From: an uncultured Stenotrophomonas sp.
GTDB taxonomy: Bacteria > Pseudomonadota > Gammaproteobacteria > Xanthomonadales > Xanthomonadaceae
Assembly: GCF_913778665.1 (NCBI RefSeq)
Contig: NZ_CAJYVQ010000008.1
Span: 186,001 to 250,000, forward strand
Reading direction: 5' to 3'
Length of the DNA stretch: 64,000 nucleotides
Positions 19,435 through 29,769 of this stretch are shown piece after piece. The notes beneath the pieces are model-generated. The model made no database searches. It was not told the origin of the DNA and saw only the letters and a program-made list of their open reading frames with translations. Within the stretch, counting starts at the first letter, position 1; each line of letters opens with the position of its first letter. The position numbers and the translations under genes are program-made.

Positions 19435-21154
19435 TGGGGGTCTCCTGGCGAGCATGGGCGGGGTTGCTTTCCAGCATCGTGCTGTTGGCAGTGTTCGGCG
19501 GCACCAGAGGCCACACGTTGGCGCGGGCATCAATGGCCACGTGCAGCAGCGCCGGGCCGGGTTCGGCCAGCAGTGCGGCCAGGCCGCCTTCGACGTCGTC
19601 GCGTGCATCGATGCGGCTGGCGGCGATGCCGAATACCTGCGCCAGTGCCACGAAGTCCGGGTTGTCGGACAGGTCGATCTCGCTGTAGCGCTCGGCGAAG
19701 AACAGCTCCTGCCACTGCCGCACCATGCCCAGCGAACTGTTGTCCAGCAGCACGATCTTCACCGGCAGGCGGCAGCGGGCGATGGTGGCCAGCTCCTGGA
19801 CGTTCATCATGAAGCTGCCATCACCGGACACCAGCACTACGGTGCGCTCGGGGCAGGCGAACTGCGCGCCCATCGCCGCCGGCAGGCCGAAGCCCATGGT
19901 GCCCAGCGCGCCGCTGGTCAGGTGGTTGCGCGGGTGGTTGAAGCGGCAGTGCTGGGCCACCCACATCTGGTGCTGGCCCACGTCGCAGGCGATCACTGCA
20001 TCGGCTGGCGCCAGCTCGCTCAGGCGCTTCAGCAGCGCCGGGGCGTAGATGTGCTGGCCCGGTGCGTCATAGCGCGCGGCGAAGCGATCGCGATGCTGTG
20101 CACAGCGCCTGCGCCATGCGTCCTGGTGGGCCTTGGGGGAGGGGAAGGCCGCACGCAGGGCGCGGATCGCATGGCCGACATTGCCGGGCACGGCAACATC
20201 GGCGCTGCGCAGCTTGGAGATCTCATAGGCGTCAGCGTCAATATGGACTACGCGCGCGAACGGTGCGAACTCGGCCAGCTTGCCGGTGGCGCGGTCATCG
20301 AAGCGTGCACCCAGCACCAGCAGCAGATCGCTTTCCTGCACTGCCATGTTGGCCGCGCGGGTGCCGTGCATGCCCAGCATGCCCAGCGACTGCGGATGAT
20401 GCGCCGGCAGCGCGCCCAGGCCACGCAGGGTCATCACGGTAGGAATCGCGCTGGCTTCAACGAAGTCGCGCAGGTCCTGCACCGCATCACCCAGCGCGAT
20501 GCCACCACCGGCGTAGACCACCGGCTTTTCGGCTGCAGCCAGTGCGGCGATGGCGTCGGCGATGGTGGCGTCGGCCGGCGCCGCCGGTGGTTCGATGCTG
20601 CTCGGCACGTGCGCCGGCAGATGGCTGGCATCGGCCAGCTGCACGTCCTTGGGCAGGTCGATCAGCACCGGGCCGGGACGGCCTTCGCGGGCAATGCGGA
20701 AGGCGTCGGCGACCACGCGCGGCAGGTCATCGACGCTGCGCACCAGCCAGCTGTGCTTGACGATCGGCATGGTCAGGCCGAACACATCCAGCTCCTGGAA
20801 GGCGTCGGTGCCCAGCAGCGGGGTGCCGACCTGGCCGGTGATGCAGACCATCGGCACCGAATCCAGCATCGCGTCGGCGATGCCGGTGACCAGGTTCGAT
20901 GCACCCGGGCCAGAGGTGGCCACGCAGACGCCGACCTGGCCGCTGGCGCGGGCGAAGCCATTGGCTGCCAGCGCCGCGCCCTGCTCATGGCGTACCAGGA
21001 TGTGCTTCAGCGACGAATCCACCAGCGCGTCGTAGAACGGCATGATGGTGCCGCCGGGATAGCCGAACAGCGTGCGGACACCCTCGGCCTCCAGCGCCTG
21101 GGTCAGCCAGCGCGCACCATTGGGCGGCGCGCTGCGATGTGTGGAAGAGTTCAT
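19418..21154 (-). CDS. ilvG: Acetolactate synthase large catalytic subunit (IlvG/IlvB type)
   Basis: The 578-residue ThDP-dependent enzyme makes acetolactate or acetohydroxybutyrate from pyruvate. The N-terminal domain has GYPGGTIMPFYDAL and the catalytic Glu in ILVRHEQGAALAANGFAR. The ThDP motif is VLVSGDGSFMMNVQELATIARCRLPVKIVLLDNSS, with GDGS and the later NN-like pair. The FAD-type middle domain includes GIALGDAV and LVLGARFDDRATG. ATG 21154 gives the N-terminus MNSSTHRSAPPNGARW. It follows ilvC by 39 bp and overlaps ilvM. Confidence 0.95.
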   Translation of the reverse strand: MNSSTHRSAPPNGARWLTQALEAEGVRTLFGYPGGTIMPFYDALVDSSLKHILVRHEQGAALAANGFARASGQVGVCVATSGPGASNLVTGIADAMLDSVPMVCITGQVGTPLLGTDAFQELDVFGLTMPIVKHSWLVRSVDDLPRVVADAFRIAREGRPGPVLIDLPKDVQLADASHLPAHVPSSIEPPAAPADATIADAIAALAAAEKPVVYAGGGIALGDAVQDLRDFVEASAIPTVMTLRGLGALPAHHPQSLGMLGMHGTRAANMAVQESDLLLVLGARFDDRATGKLAEFAPFARVVHIDADAYEISKLRSADVAVPGNVGHAIRALRAAFPSPKAHQDAWRRRCAQHRDRFAARYDAPGQHIYAPALLKRLSELAPADAVIACDVGQHQMWVAQHCRFNHPRNHLTSGALGTMGFGLPAAMGAQFACPERTVVLVSGDGSFMMNVQELATIARCRLPVKIVLLDNSSLGMVRQWQELFFAERYSEIDLSDNPDFVALAQVFGIAASRIDARDDVEGGLAALLAEPGPALLHVAIDARANVWPLVPPNTANSTMLESNPAHARQETPNALPA

Positions 21155-21193
21155 GGGGGAACCTTGCAAAGCGGGTGGGGGAGGGCCGCGCGG

Positions 21194-22168
21194 TTACGCG
21201 GCCTGTCCTTGCAACCAGACCATCTTGGCGCGCAGTTCCTTGCCCACCTTTTCGATCGGGTGCTCCAGGTCGGCCTGCTTGAACTTGTTGTAGTTCGGCA
21301 GGCCCGCTTCGTACTCGGCCACCCAGTTCTTGGTGAAGGTACCGTCCTGGATGTCCTTCAGCACTTCCTTCATGCGCGCCTTGGTGCCGGCGTCGATCAC
21401 CCGCGGGCCACTGACGTAGTCGCCGTACTGCGCGGTTTCGGAGATGAATTCCAGCATGCGCGAGATGCCACCTTCATAGAACAGGTCGACGATCAGCTTC
21501 AGCTCGTGCAGCACTTCGTAGTAGGCGATCTCCGGCTGGTAGCCGGCTTCGACCAGGGTCTCGAATCCGGCCTGCACCAGCGCCGAAGCGCCGCCGCACA
21601 GCACCGCCTGCTCGCCGAACAGATCGGTTTCGGTTTCTTCCTTGAAGGTGGTCTGGATCAGGTTGGCGCGGGCACCGCCGAGGCCACCGGCATAGGCCAG
21701 GGCGTAGTCGGCGGCCTTGCCGCTCTTGTCCTGGTAGACCGCCCAGATGCACGGCACGCCGCGGCCGATTTCATACTCGCGGCGAACCAGCGCGCCCGGG
21801 CCCTTCGGTGCGACCAGCACCACGTCGAGATCCTCGCGCGGCTTGATCATGTCGAAGTGCACGTTCAGGCCGTGCGCGAACAACAGCACCGCGCCCTGCT
21901 TCATGTTCGGCGCCAGCACGTCGTCGTACAGCTTCTTCTGCACCATGTCCGGGGTCAGCACAGCGACTAGGTCGGCATCCTTCACGGCTTCGGCCGGTGC
22001 CTTGACGGTGAAGCCATCGGCCTGCGCCTTGACCTCGGTGGGGCCGCCCGGACGCAGGCCTACCACCACATCGAAGCCGGATTCGCGCAGGTTCAGCGCG
22101 TGGGCGCGGCCCTGGCTGCCGTAGCCGATGACGGCGATCTTGGTCTGGGGCAGGTCGTTGGTGCTCAT
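21194..22168 (-). CDS. ilvC: Ketol-acid reductoisomerase IlvC (class I)
   Basis: The 324-residue NADPH-dependent enzyme carries out the second common step of valine/isoleucine synthesis. The Rossmann motif is [21 protein letters not shown], with AHGLNVHF and the metal-binding segment [12 protein letters not shown]. The length is that of the short class I form, not the 490-residue E. coli type. ATG 22168 follows AAGGAACC. It is the first structural gene after the leader and attenuator, with about 200 nt of 5' UTR between them that holds a further small hairpin (CCACGA and TCGTGG at 22282-22297). Confidence 0.95.
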   Translation of the reverse strand: MSTNDLPQTKIAVIGYGSQGRAHALNLRESGFDVVVGLRPGGPTEVKAQADGFTVKAPAEAVKDADLVAVLTPDMVQKKLYDDVLAPNMKQGAVLLFAHGLNVHFDMIKPREDLDVVLVAPKGPGALVRREYEIGRGVPCIWAVYQDKSGKAADYALAYAGGLGGARANLIQTTFKEETETDLFGEQAVLCGGASALVQAGFETLVEAGYQPEIAYYEVLHELKLIVDLFYEGGISRMLEFISETAQYGDYVSGPRVIDAGTKARMKEVLKDIQDGTFTKNWVAEYEAGLPNYNKFKQADLEHPIEKVGKELRAKMVWLQGQAA

Positions 22169-22366
22169 GGGGGAGGTTCCTTGCGGTGGGAAGAAAAAGA
22201 ACGGCCGGTCGTCGAGGTGACGTGCCGGCCGGTCAGGGGAAAACGGTGGAGGAGGCGCCGCGCATCGCACAGGCACAGCCCCCACGAGGCGTCGTGGAGG
22301 TGTGGGTCCGGGTTTTGCGATGGGCGGTGTGCATGGTGGTTGCGTCTGAAACCAGGTCCTGAAATG

Positions 22367-22399
22367 AAAAAACCCGCACCGGGGCGGGTGCGGGTTTTT
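22367..22399 (-). terminator. ilv operon attenuator terminator
   Basis: On the minus strand an A-tract, CCCGCACC (22394-22387), a 6-nt loop, GGTGCGGG (22380-22373) and six T residues (22372-22367) form an intrinsic terminator about 200 nt before ilvC. A second GGTGCGGG at 22447-22440, inside the leader ORF just after its Ile/Leu/Val run, can pair with the same CCCGCACC and so act as the antiterminator. Confidence 0.9.
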
Positions 22400-22423
22400 G
22401 ATGAGTTCCGGTGTGTTTGTTGC

Positions 22424-22552
22424 TTACACGCTGGCTCGTCCCGCACCTGTAGGTTGGGTAATAAGTACGAGCACAAGAATCGAACGCAGCGAGGCGGCGC
22501 CGGTGTCGGCGGCTTCGATGTGGGTTCGCGGTGGTGTGTTGTGATGCAACAT
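22424..22552 (-). CDS. ilvL: ilv operon leader peptide
   Basis: This 42-codon ORF ends about 30 nt before the attenuator. Its sequence includes LRSILVLVLITQPTG, with seven consecutive branched-chain residues (Ile, Leu, Val, Leu, Val, Leu, Ile) at positions 25-31. That is what a ribosome-stalling leader for an ilv-leu operon needs. The ATG at 22552 has no visible Shine-Dalgarno site; it may be near the transcript's 5' end, so leaderless initiation is possible. The stall codons lie just before the antiterminator segment at 22447-22440, so a stalled ribosome would leave that segment free and a ribosome at the TAA stop would cover it. Confidence 0.85.
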   Translation of the reverse strand: MLHHNTPPRTHIEAADTGAASLRSILVLVLITQPTGAGRASV

Positions 22553-22560
22553 GCAATCGA

Positions 22561-22589
22561 GAGAAACACAGCCATTTCGGCGGTGTCAA
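22561..22589 (-). promoter_or_regulatory. Candidate promoter of the ilv-leu operon
   Basis: A consensus -35 hexamer TTGACA lies at 22589-22584 on the minus strand. Seventeen bases further the sequence reads TTTCTC (22566-22561), a poor -10. Transcription from it would start close to the leader ATG at 22552. The assignment is tentative. Confidence 0.4.
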
Positions 22590-22754
22590 CCCTCGTCGAA
22601 GAATTTTTTACGGTTTCGCAAGCATCCGGCGCAATCGCTTGCGGCACAAGGATGGTTGCCGCTGAAATTGTTTCGGTGAACCCGAATTCACTCTTTTCAG
22701 CACGTTTTTTGCGCGGATTCCGGGTGATTCTCACCCATCGAAAGACCATCGCCC

Positions 22755-24548
22755 ATGACCTCTGCCCGATGCCCGCTGAGGGCTACAGCGGTGAAGATCG
22801 GGGAACCACCCTTCCATCGGAACCCGACCGTGTCCCGACGCCTTGCCCGTTCCCTGCTTGCTGCCGCCGTGCTTGTTGCCCTGCCGGCGCTGTCCTTCGC
22901 CGCCGACCGCATCACCGGCCACACCTTCGCCACCCGCTCGGAGGTGATCGCCCCGCATGCCATGGCCGCGACCTCGCAGCCGCTGGCCACCCAGATCGCG
23001 CTGGACGTGATGAAGGGCGGCGGCTCCGCGGTGGACGCGGCGATCGCCGCCAACGCGGCGCTCGGCCTGATGGAACCGACCGGCAACGGTATCGGCGGCG
23101 ACCTGTTCGCCATCGTGTGGGACCCGAAGACGCAGAAGCTCTACGGCTACAACGGCTCGGGCCGCTCGCCGAAGTCGCTGACCCTGGCCGAGTTCCAGCG
23201 CCGCGGCCTGAAGGACATCCCGGCCACCGGCCCGCTGCCGGTGTCGGTGCCCGGCGCGGTCGATGGCTGGTTCGCCCTGCACGACCGCTTTGGCCGCAAG
23301 CCGATGGCCGACAACCTGGCCCCCGCCATCCGTTACGCCCGCGAAGGGCACCCGGTGGCCGAAGTGATCGCCTACTACTGGGACCGCTCGGTGCCGAAGC
23401 TGTCGAAGTACCCGGGCTTCAAGGAACAATTCACGATCAACGGCCACGCTCCGCGCAAGGGCGAGATGTGGAAGAACCCGAACCTGGCCAGCACTCTGCA
23501 GAAGATCGCCGACGGCGGCCGTGATGCCTTCTACAAGGGCGAGATCGCCCACACCATCGGCGATTACTTCAAGGCCAACGGTGGCTACCTGAGCTACCAG
23601 GACCTGGCCGACCACCACGGCGAGTGGGTCGAGCCGGTCAGCAGCAACTACCGCGGCTACGACGTATGGGAGCTGCCGCCGAACAGCCAGGGCATCGCCG
23701 CGCTGCAGATCCTCAATGTGCTGGAAGGCTACGATTTCTCGAAGATTCCGTTCGGCTCACCCGAGCATGTGCACCTGTTCGTGGAAGCGAAGAAGCTGGC
23801 GTTCGCCGACCGCGCGCGCTTCTACGCCGATATGGCGTTCCAGCCCGCGCCGGTGCAGAAACTGATTTCCAAGGAATACGCTGCGCAGCGCCGCGCGCTG
23901 ATCTCGATGGACAAGGCGTTGAAGGAAGTGCAGCCGGGCACGCCGAAACAGCTGGAAGAGGGCGACACGATCTACATGACCGTGGCCGACGCAGACGGCA
24001 TGATGGTGTCGCTGATCCAGTCCAACTACCGTGGCATGGGCAGCGGCATGGCGCCGCCGGGACTGGGTTTCATCCTGCAGGACCGCGGCGAGATGTTCGT
24101 GCTGCAGAAGAACCATCCCAACGGCTACGCGCCGGGCAAGCGCCCGTTCCAGACCATCATCCCGGCGTTCATCACCAAGGGCGGCAAGCCGTATGCCAGC
24201 TTCGGCGTGATGGGTGGTGCGATGCAGCCGCAGGGTCATGCGCAGATCGTGATGAACCTGGTGGATTTCGGCATGAACCTGCAGGAAGCCGGTGACGCAC
24301 CACGCATCCAGCACGAAGGTTCGACTGAACCGACCGGGCAGGCCATGGCGATGACCGATGGTGGCGAAGTGAATCTGGAAACCGGCTTCCCCTACGAGAC
24401 GGTGCGCGCGCTGATGCGCAAGGGGCATCGCATCGTGTTCGCCGACGGCCCGTATGGCGGGTACCAGGCGATCATGCGTGATCCGGATACGGGCGTGTAT
24501 TACGGCGCGTCGGAGAGCCGAAAGGATGGGCAGGCGGCGGGGTACTGA
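22755..24548 (+). CDS. ggt: Gamma-glutamyltransferase (glutathione hydrolase)
   Basis: This N-terminal nucleophile hydrolase removes the gamma-glutamyl group of glutathione in the periplasm. The large-subunit motif ATSQPLATQIALDVMKGGGSAVDAAIAANAALG and EPTGNGIGGDLFA are present. The autoprocessing site is DTIYMTVADADG, with the catalytic Thr at residue 405 counted from this start. Small-subunit motifs follow (GSGMAPPGLGFILQDRG, KRPFQTIIPA). A signal peptide RRLARSLLAAAVLVALPALSFA starts about 28 residues in, so the true start may be GTG 22830. The gene is divergent from the ilv operon leader. Confidence 0.93.
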   Translation: MTSARCPLRATAVKIGEPPFHRNPTVSRRLARSLLAAAVLVALPALSFAADRITGHTFATRSEVIAPHAMAATSQPLATQIALDVMKGGGSAVDAAIAANAALGLMEPTGNGIGGDLFAIVWDPKTQKLYGYNGSGRSPKSLTLAEFQRRGLKDIPATGPLPVSVPGAVDGWFALHDRFGRKPMADNLAPAIRYAREGHPVAEVIAYYWDRSVPKLSKYPGFKEQFTINGHAPRKGEMWKNPNLASTLQKIADGGRDAFYKGEIAHTIGDYFKANGGYLSYQDLADHHGEWVEPVSSNYRGYDVWELPPNSQGIAALQILNVLEGYDFSKIPFGSPEHVHLFVEAKKLAFADRARFYADMAFQPAPVQKLISKEYAAQRRALISMDKALKEVQPGTPKQLEEGDTIYMTVADADGMMVSLIQSNYRGMGSGMAPPGLGFILQDRGEMFVLQKNHPNGYAPGKRPFQTIIPAFITKGGKPYASFGVMGGAMQPQGHAQIVMNLVDFGMNLQEAGDAPRIQHEGSTEPTGQAMAMTDGGEVNLETGFPYETVRALMRKGHRIVFADGPYGGYQAIMRDPDTGVYYGASESRKDGQAAGY

Positions 24549-24608
24549 GTTTCCCGGCCATCGGGCTGAGCCCCCTCGCGGCTGATCGCCAGAGCAGGTT
24601 CATGCGCT

Positions 24609-24714
24609 GGGGCGTGCGGGTGGGAGTGTCGGGGGACGCCGTAAATACGTCCTTGTAGGCTTAGCCGCGCCATCCATGGCGCGGATACCCCCGCCACTCC
24701 CACCCGCACGCCCC
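24609..24714 (+). repeat. Structured repeat element, copy A (SMAG core nested in long arms)
   Basis: A perfect 20-bp inverted repeat (24609-24628 and 24695-24714) is continued inward by a C-G pair and GGGGG/CCCCC. It encloses a 52-nt core that starts ACGCCGTAAATACGTCC, carries GTAG at 24655-24658 and ends in a stem CCGCGCCAT / ATGGCGCGG (24665-24684). Copy B has the same 52-nt core layout in the opposite orientation. Confidence 0.85.
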
Positions 24715-24800
24715 CCGAAAATTTCCGTGCGCGTCAACCACGGAAGAGAAAGAAGAAGATCAAAAGCAAAGGCAACAGCAACAGCCGCGCGCTGTGAGTT

Positions 24801-24841
24801 GGGGTCGGATCCGTTTTCCGAAGGAAAACGGATCCGACCCC
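24801..24841. repeat. GGGGTCGGATCC hairpin repeat, copy 2 (perfect)
   Basis: A perfect 19-bp inverted repeat, GGGGTCGGATCCGTTTTCC and its complement, is separated by GAA. It is the fully symmetric relative of the copies at 10499 and 44298. T-rich sequence (CTCTTGTTTT) follows on the plus strand, so it could also terminate ggt transcription. Confidence 0.85.
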
Positions 24842-24910
24842 CTCTTGTTTTCCGATACGCCACATCCACGCATGGCGTGGCGAACCAACCGTCACCGGAA
24901 AACTGTCGGA

Positions 24911-25012
24911 GGCGGGGAGGGGCAGATGGCGGGACCGTCCACGGCATGGATGCCGTGGACGAGCCTACACGGACATACTTGCGGCGTGTCCCGCCATCTG
25001 CCCCTTCCCGCC
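24911..25012 (-). repeat. Structured repeat element, copy B (inverted relative to copy A)
   Basis: Arms at 24911-24935 and 24988-25012 pair over 25 bp with one G-T wobble. The 52-nt core, read on the minus strand, starts ACGCCGCAAGTATGTCC and then GTGTAGGCT, and ends with a stem CCACGGCAT / ATGCCGTGG. It is colinear with copy A without gaps, while the arm sequences of the two copies are unrelated. Confidence 0.85.
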
Positions 25013-25098
25013 AAGCCAAGTAGTAACCCAGAGCCGCTCTGGCTTTTGAACTTGCACTTGCCTGAAAAAGCGGTGCAGCCGCAGGCTGCAAAACACCC

Positions 25099-26676
25099 TC
25101 AATCCCGATCCTGCGCGCGCGCCGCCTCCGCCTGGGTCTCTTCCTGCGCCGCCATCTCGCGCGCGATCCACGCATCGATCATGTGCCGCTGGCGCTGCGC
25201 CTGCAGCCGCTCGCGCGTGTATTCCTGGTCCAGCACCCGGTGCAGCGACACCATCACCAGCACCATCAGCAACGCGAACGGCAATGCCGCGATCGTGATC
25301 ATCCCCTGCAGCGCATCCAGTCCACCCGCCAGCAGCAGGGCGGCTGCGATCAGGGCCACCGCGATACCCCAGGCCAGCTTGCGCTTCAACGGTGGATCGC
25401 CGGCCTCGTCGGTGGACATGCTGGCCAGCACCAGTACCGCTGAATCGGCCGAGGTCACGAAGAAGATCATGAGCAGCACCAGCGCGATGCACGACAGCAA
25501 CAGCGGCAGCGGCATGCTGTCGAACAGGGTGAACAGCACCGTCTCATAGCCATTGCCCAACGCCTGCACCAGGTCGGCGTGGCCGAAGATCTGTGCCCAC
25601 AGCGCGGTGCCGCCGAACACCGCGAACCAGAGGAAGCCCAGCAGTGTCGGGGCGAGCACTACGCCGATCACGAACTCGCGCACGCTGCGGCCACGCGAGA
25701 TGCGCGCAATGAACGATCCCACGAACGGTGCCCACGAGATCCACCAAGCCCAGTAGAAGATCGTCCAGTCCGCCACCCACGTGCTGCCGGAGAACGGTGA
25801 CATGCGCAGGCTCATCGTCACCAGCTGGTTGAGGTAGGAACCCAGCGTGGTAGTGAACGTATCGAAGATGAATCCGGTCGGCCCCAGCACCAGCAGGGTC
25901 GCCGCCAGCAGCGCGGCCAATGCCAGGTTGAAATTGGACAGCCATTTCACTCCGCGTTCCACGCCACTGGCGGTGGAGGCCATGTACAGCACGAAGGCAA
26001 CGGCAATGATGATCATCTGCACTGCGACGGTGGCCTGCATGCTGAAGACGCGTTCGATACCGGCGGCAATCTGGATGGTGCCGAAGCCGAGCGTGGTGGC
26101 GACACCGATCGCGGTGGCAACCACCGCGGCAATGTTGACCACGCGCCCGATCCAGCCGCGATGGTGGCGGCCGATGATCGGCTGCAGCATGTCGCTGACC
26201 AGTCCGCGGCCATTGCGGTTGAACTGGAACCATGCCATCGCCAGGCCGATCAGCGCATAGATCGCCCACGGGTGCAGGCCCCAGTGAAAGAAGGCGTAGC
26301 GCATCGAGGCGCGCGCGGCGTCCATGCTTTGCGGCGCCAGTCCTTCCGGTGGCTTGCTGAAATGCGAGATCGGCTCGGCCGCACCCCAGAACACCAGGCC
26401 AATGCCCATGCCGGCGGCAAACAGCATCGACATCCAGCTGGCGCGCGAGAATTCGGGTTCGGCGTCCTCGCCGCCGATGCGCAGGTTGCCGAAGCGGCCG
26501 AAGGCCAGGTACATCAGGAACACCAGCGCCAGGAATACCACCAGCAGGTACAGCCAGCCGACACTTCGGATGACCTCCGCCAGCATGGACTGCACAACGG
26601 TATTGAAAGGGCCGGGCGCGATGCCGGCCAGCAGCACCAGCAGCAGAACCAGTGCGATGGAAACGCGAAACACCAT
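25099..26676 (-). CDS. BCCT-family betaine/choline/carnitine-type transporter
   Basis: The 525-residue inner-membrane protein has about twelve membrane segments and the BCCT signature WTIFYWAWWISWAPFVGSFIARISRGR near residue 300. GMGIGLVFWGAAEPISHFSKPP lies near residue 100. The family takes up compatible solutes or quaternary amines by Na+ or H+ symport, and the cytosolic C-terminal tail of about 40 charged residues could serve osmosensing. The exact substrate is not decidable. ATG 26676 (MVFRVSIALVL) is preceded by GGAGAAG; longer in-frame starts reach 26817. It faces the TPP-riboswitch/thiC unit divergently. Confidence 0.92.
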   Translation of the reverse strand: MVFRVSIALVLLLVLLAGIAPGPFNTVVQSMLAEVIRSVGWLYLLVVFLALVFLMYLAFGRFGNLRIGGEDAEPEFSRASWMSMLFAAGMGIGLVFWGAAEPISHFSKPPEGLAPQSMDAARASMRYAFFHWGLHPWAIYALIGLAMAWFQFNRNGRGLVSDMLQPIIGRHHRGWIGRVVNIAAVVATAIGVATTLGFGTIQIAAGIERVFSMQATVAVQMIIIAVAFVLYMASTASGVERGVKWLSNFNLALAALLAATLLVLGPTGFIFDTFTTTLGSYLNQLVTMSLRMSPFSGSTWVADWTIFYWAWWISWAPFVGSFIARISRGRSVREFVIGVVLAPTLLGFLWFAVFGGTALWAQIFGHADLVQALGNGYETVLFTLFDSMPLPLLLSCIALVLLMIFFVTSADSAVLVLASMSTDEAGDPPLKRKLAWGIAVALIAAALLLAGGLDALQGMITIAALPFALLMVLVMVSLHRVLDQEYTRERLQAQRQRHMIDAWIAREMAAQEETQAEAARAQDRD

Positions 26677-26869
26677 GAAGGAGCTTCTCCGATCAAGGGG
26701 ATTGAGGGGAGCGAGCAGAGCTTGCAGCAAAGGGCCGGCGTCATGCAGCGCGAACCGGGCAGGGGCCGCGGAGGCGGCGAGGGACGCATCGATCTCAGCG
26801 ACGCGATGGGCGTGCACGTTACTGAACGCGGCGTCATGGTTCTGTTAACGCCGGCCCTGCGGTTGTTCA

Positions 26870-26893
26870 GTAGGTCCACGCCATGCGTGGATG
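26870..26893 (+). repeat. SMAG palindrome upstream of the TPP riboswitch
   Basis: GTAG at 26870 is followed by TCCACGC (26875-26881) and GCGTGGA (26885-26891). It stands in the otherwise gene-free region (26677-26937) between the divergent BCCT gene and the thiC leader. Confidence 0.8.
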
Positions 26894-26937
26894 AGCGGTG
26901 GGGGAATTCAGTGTCTTCTATGCTCTAATGCGTACCA

Positions 26938-28961
<2,024 letters not shown>

Positions 28962-28971
28962 TGCCGCACCG

Positions 28972-29038
28972 GTAGCGTCGGGCCATGCCCGGCGGGTGCA
29001 GCGGCGCGGGAAAGACGCCGGGCGTGGCCCGGCGCTAC
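28972..29038. repeat. Pair of inverted SMAG palindromes 3' of thiC
   Basis: GTAGCGTCGGGCCATGCCCG starts at 28972, and the opposite-facing CGCCGGGCGTGGCCCGGCG ends in CTAC at 29038. Each is a hairpin, and together they form a larger inverted repeat. They may terminate or stabilise the thiC transcript. Confidence 0.85.
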
Positions 29039-29076
29039 CCGCTATGCTCCGATCATCGCCCAGCGGAAAGGACCCC

Positions 29077-29748
29077 ATGCCCATCGCCTTGACCACCCGC
29101 TGGCTGGCGATCGCCCGCCGCCATCCCTCGGCCTGGCTGCTGGGGGCGCAACTGCTGGCGGTGCTGTTGTACCCGGCGCTCGATGACACCGCCGGTGGCC
29201 GTGCGGCGCTGGGCATGTTCGGCATGGCGGTACTCGGCCTGGCGTTGTGGGTGGTGCAGCGCAGTCCGTTGGGCACCTGGCTGGCATTGCTGCTGGCCAT
29301 CCCCTCGGTGGTGTTCTCGCTGGCCGGCGCGCTGCTGGACCGCAGCGCATGGCTGACCACCGCGCAGCTGCTGGAGAGCCTGCTGTACTTCTACACGGCG
29401 GGCGCGTTGATCGCCTATATGCTGCAGGACCATAAAGTCACCCGCGATGAGCTGTTCGCTGCTGGCGCGACCTTCACCCTGCTGGCGTGGGCGTTCGCGT
29501 TCGCATTTTCGGTCTGCCAGCAGTGGTATCCGGGCAGTTTCCACGGCACCGGCGGCGAACCTCAGCGCAGTTGGATGGAGCTGCTTTATCTGAGCTTCAG
29601 CTTGCTGTCCGGTGTCGGACTGAGCGACGTCGTGCCGCTGCACCCACAGGCACGGGCGTTGGTCATGCTCGAGCAGTTCGCGGGCGTCATGTATATCGGC
29701 CTTGTCGTGTCGCGACTGGTCGGTTTGACGATGCTTCGGCGCATGTGA
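29077..29748 (+). CDS. Two-TM ion-channel-like membrane protein with degenerate selectivity filter
   Basis: The 223-residue protein has about six hydrophobic segments and ends with a pore-helix/filter/TM arrangement like Ion_trans_2 potassium channels. A segment SWMELLYLSFSLLSGVGLSD is followed by VVPLHPQARALVMLEQFAGVMYIGLVVSRLVGL. The place of the filter TVGYGD reads GVGLSD (residues 179-184), so potassium selectivity is doubtful. ATG 29077 has AAAGGA seven bases upstream. The function is unknown; a degenerate channel is my reading from the C-terminal pattern. Confidence 0.7.
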   Translation: MPIALTTRWLAIARRHPSAWLLGAQLLAVLLYPALDDTAGGRAALGMFGMAVLGLALWVVQRSPLGTWLALLLAIPSVVFSLAGALLDRSAWLTTAQLLESLLYFYTAGALIAYMLQDHKVTRDELFAAGATFTLLAWAFAFAFSVCQQWYPGSFHGTGGEPQRSWMELLYLSFSLLSGVGLSDVVPLHPQARALVMLEQFAGVMYIGLVVSRLVGLTMLRRM

Positions 29749-29769
29749 AAATGAACGCCAGATAAAAAT

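Larger units (their letters stand above)
24549..25098. other. 550-bp repeat-rich intergenic region between convergent ggt and BCCT genes
   Basis: No gene is supported here. The stretch holds two oppositely oriented copies of a structured repeat (24609-24714 and 24911-25012), a perfect 19-bp hairpin (24801-24841) and a small palindrome (24866-24880). The remaining sequence is unremarkable. Confidence 0.75.

Noticed and set aside
19454..21970. An 838-codon plus-strand open frame opposite ilvG and ilvC
   Set aside because: Composition is His/Arg/Gln-rich and without domains; ilvG and ilvC on the minus strand account for the sequence.
22471..22500. A tRNA-like stretch (AGAATCGAACGC)
   Set aside because: No acceptor stem, anticodon loop or full cloverleaf can be built, and the stretch lies in the ilv leader ORF.
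22165..22749. A 194-codon minus-strand frame running through the attenuator into ilvC
   Set aside because: It has no domain, reads through an intrinsic terminator and overlaps the better-supported leader peptide in another frame.
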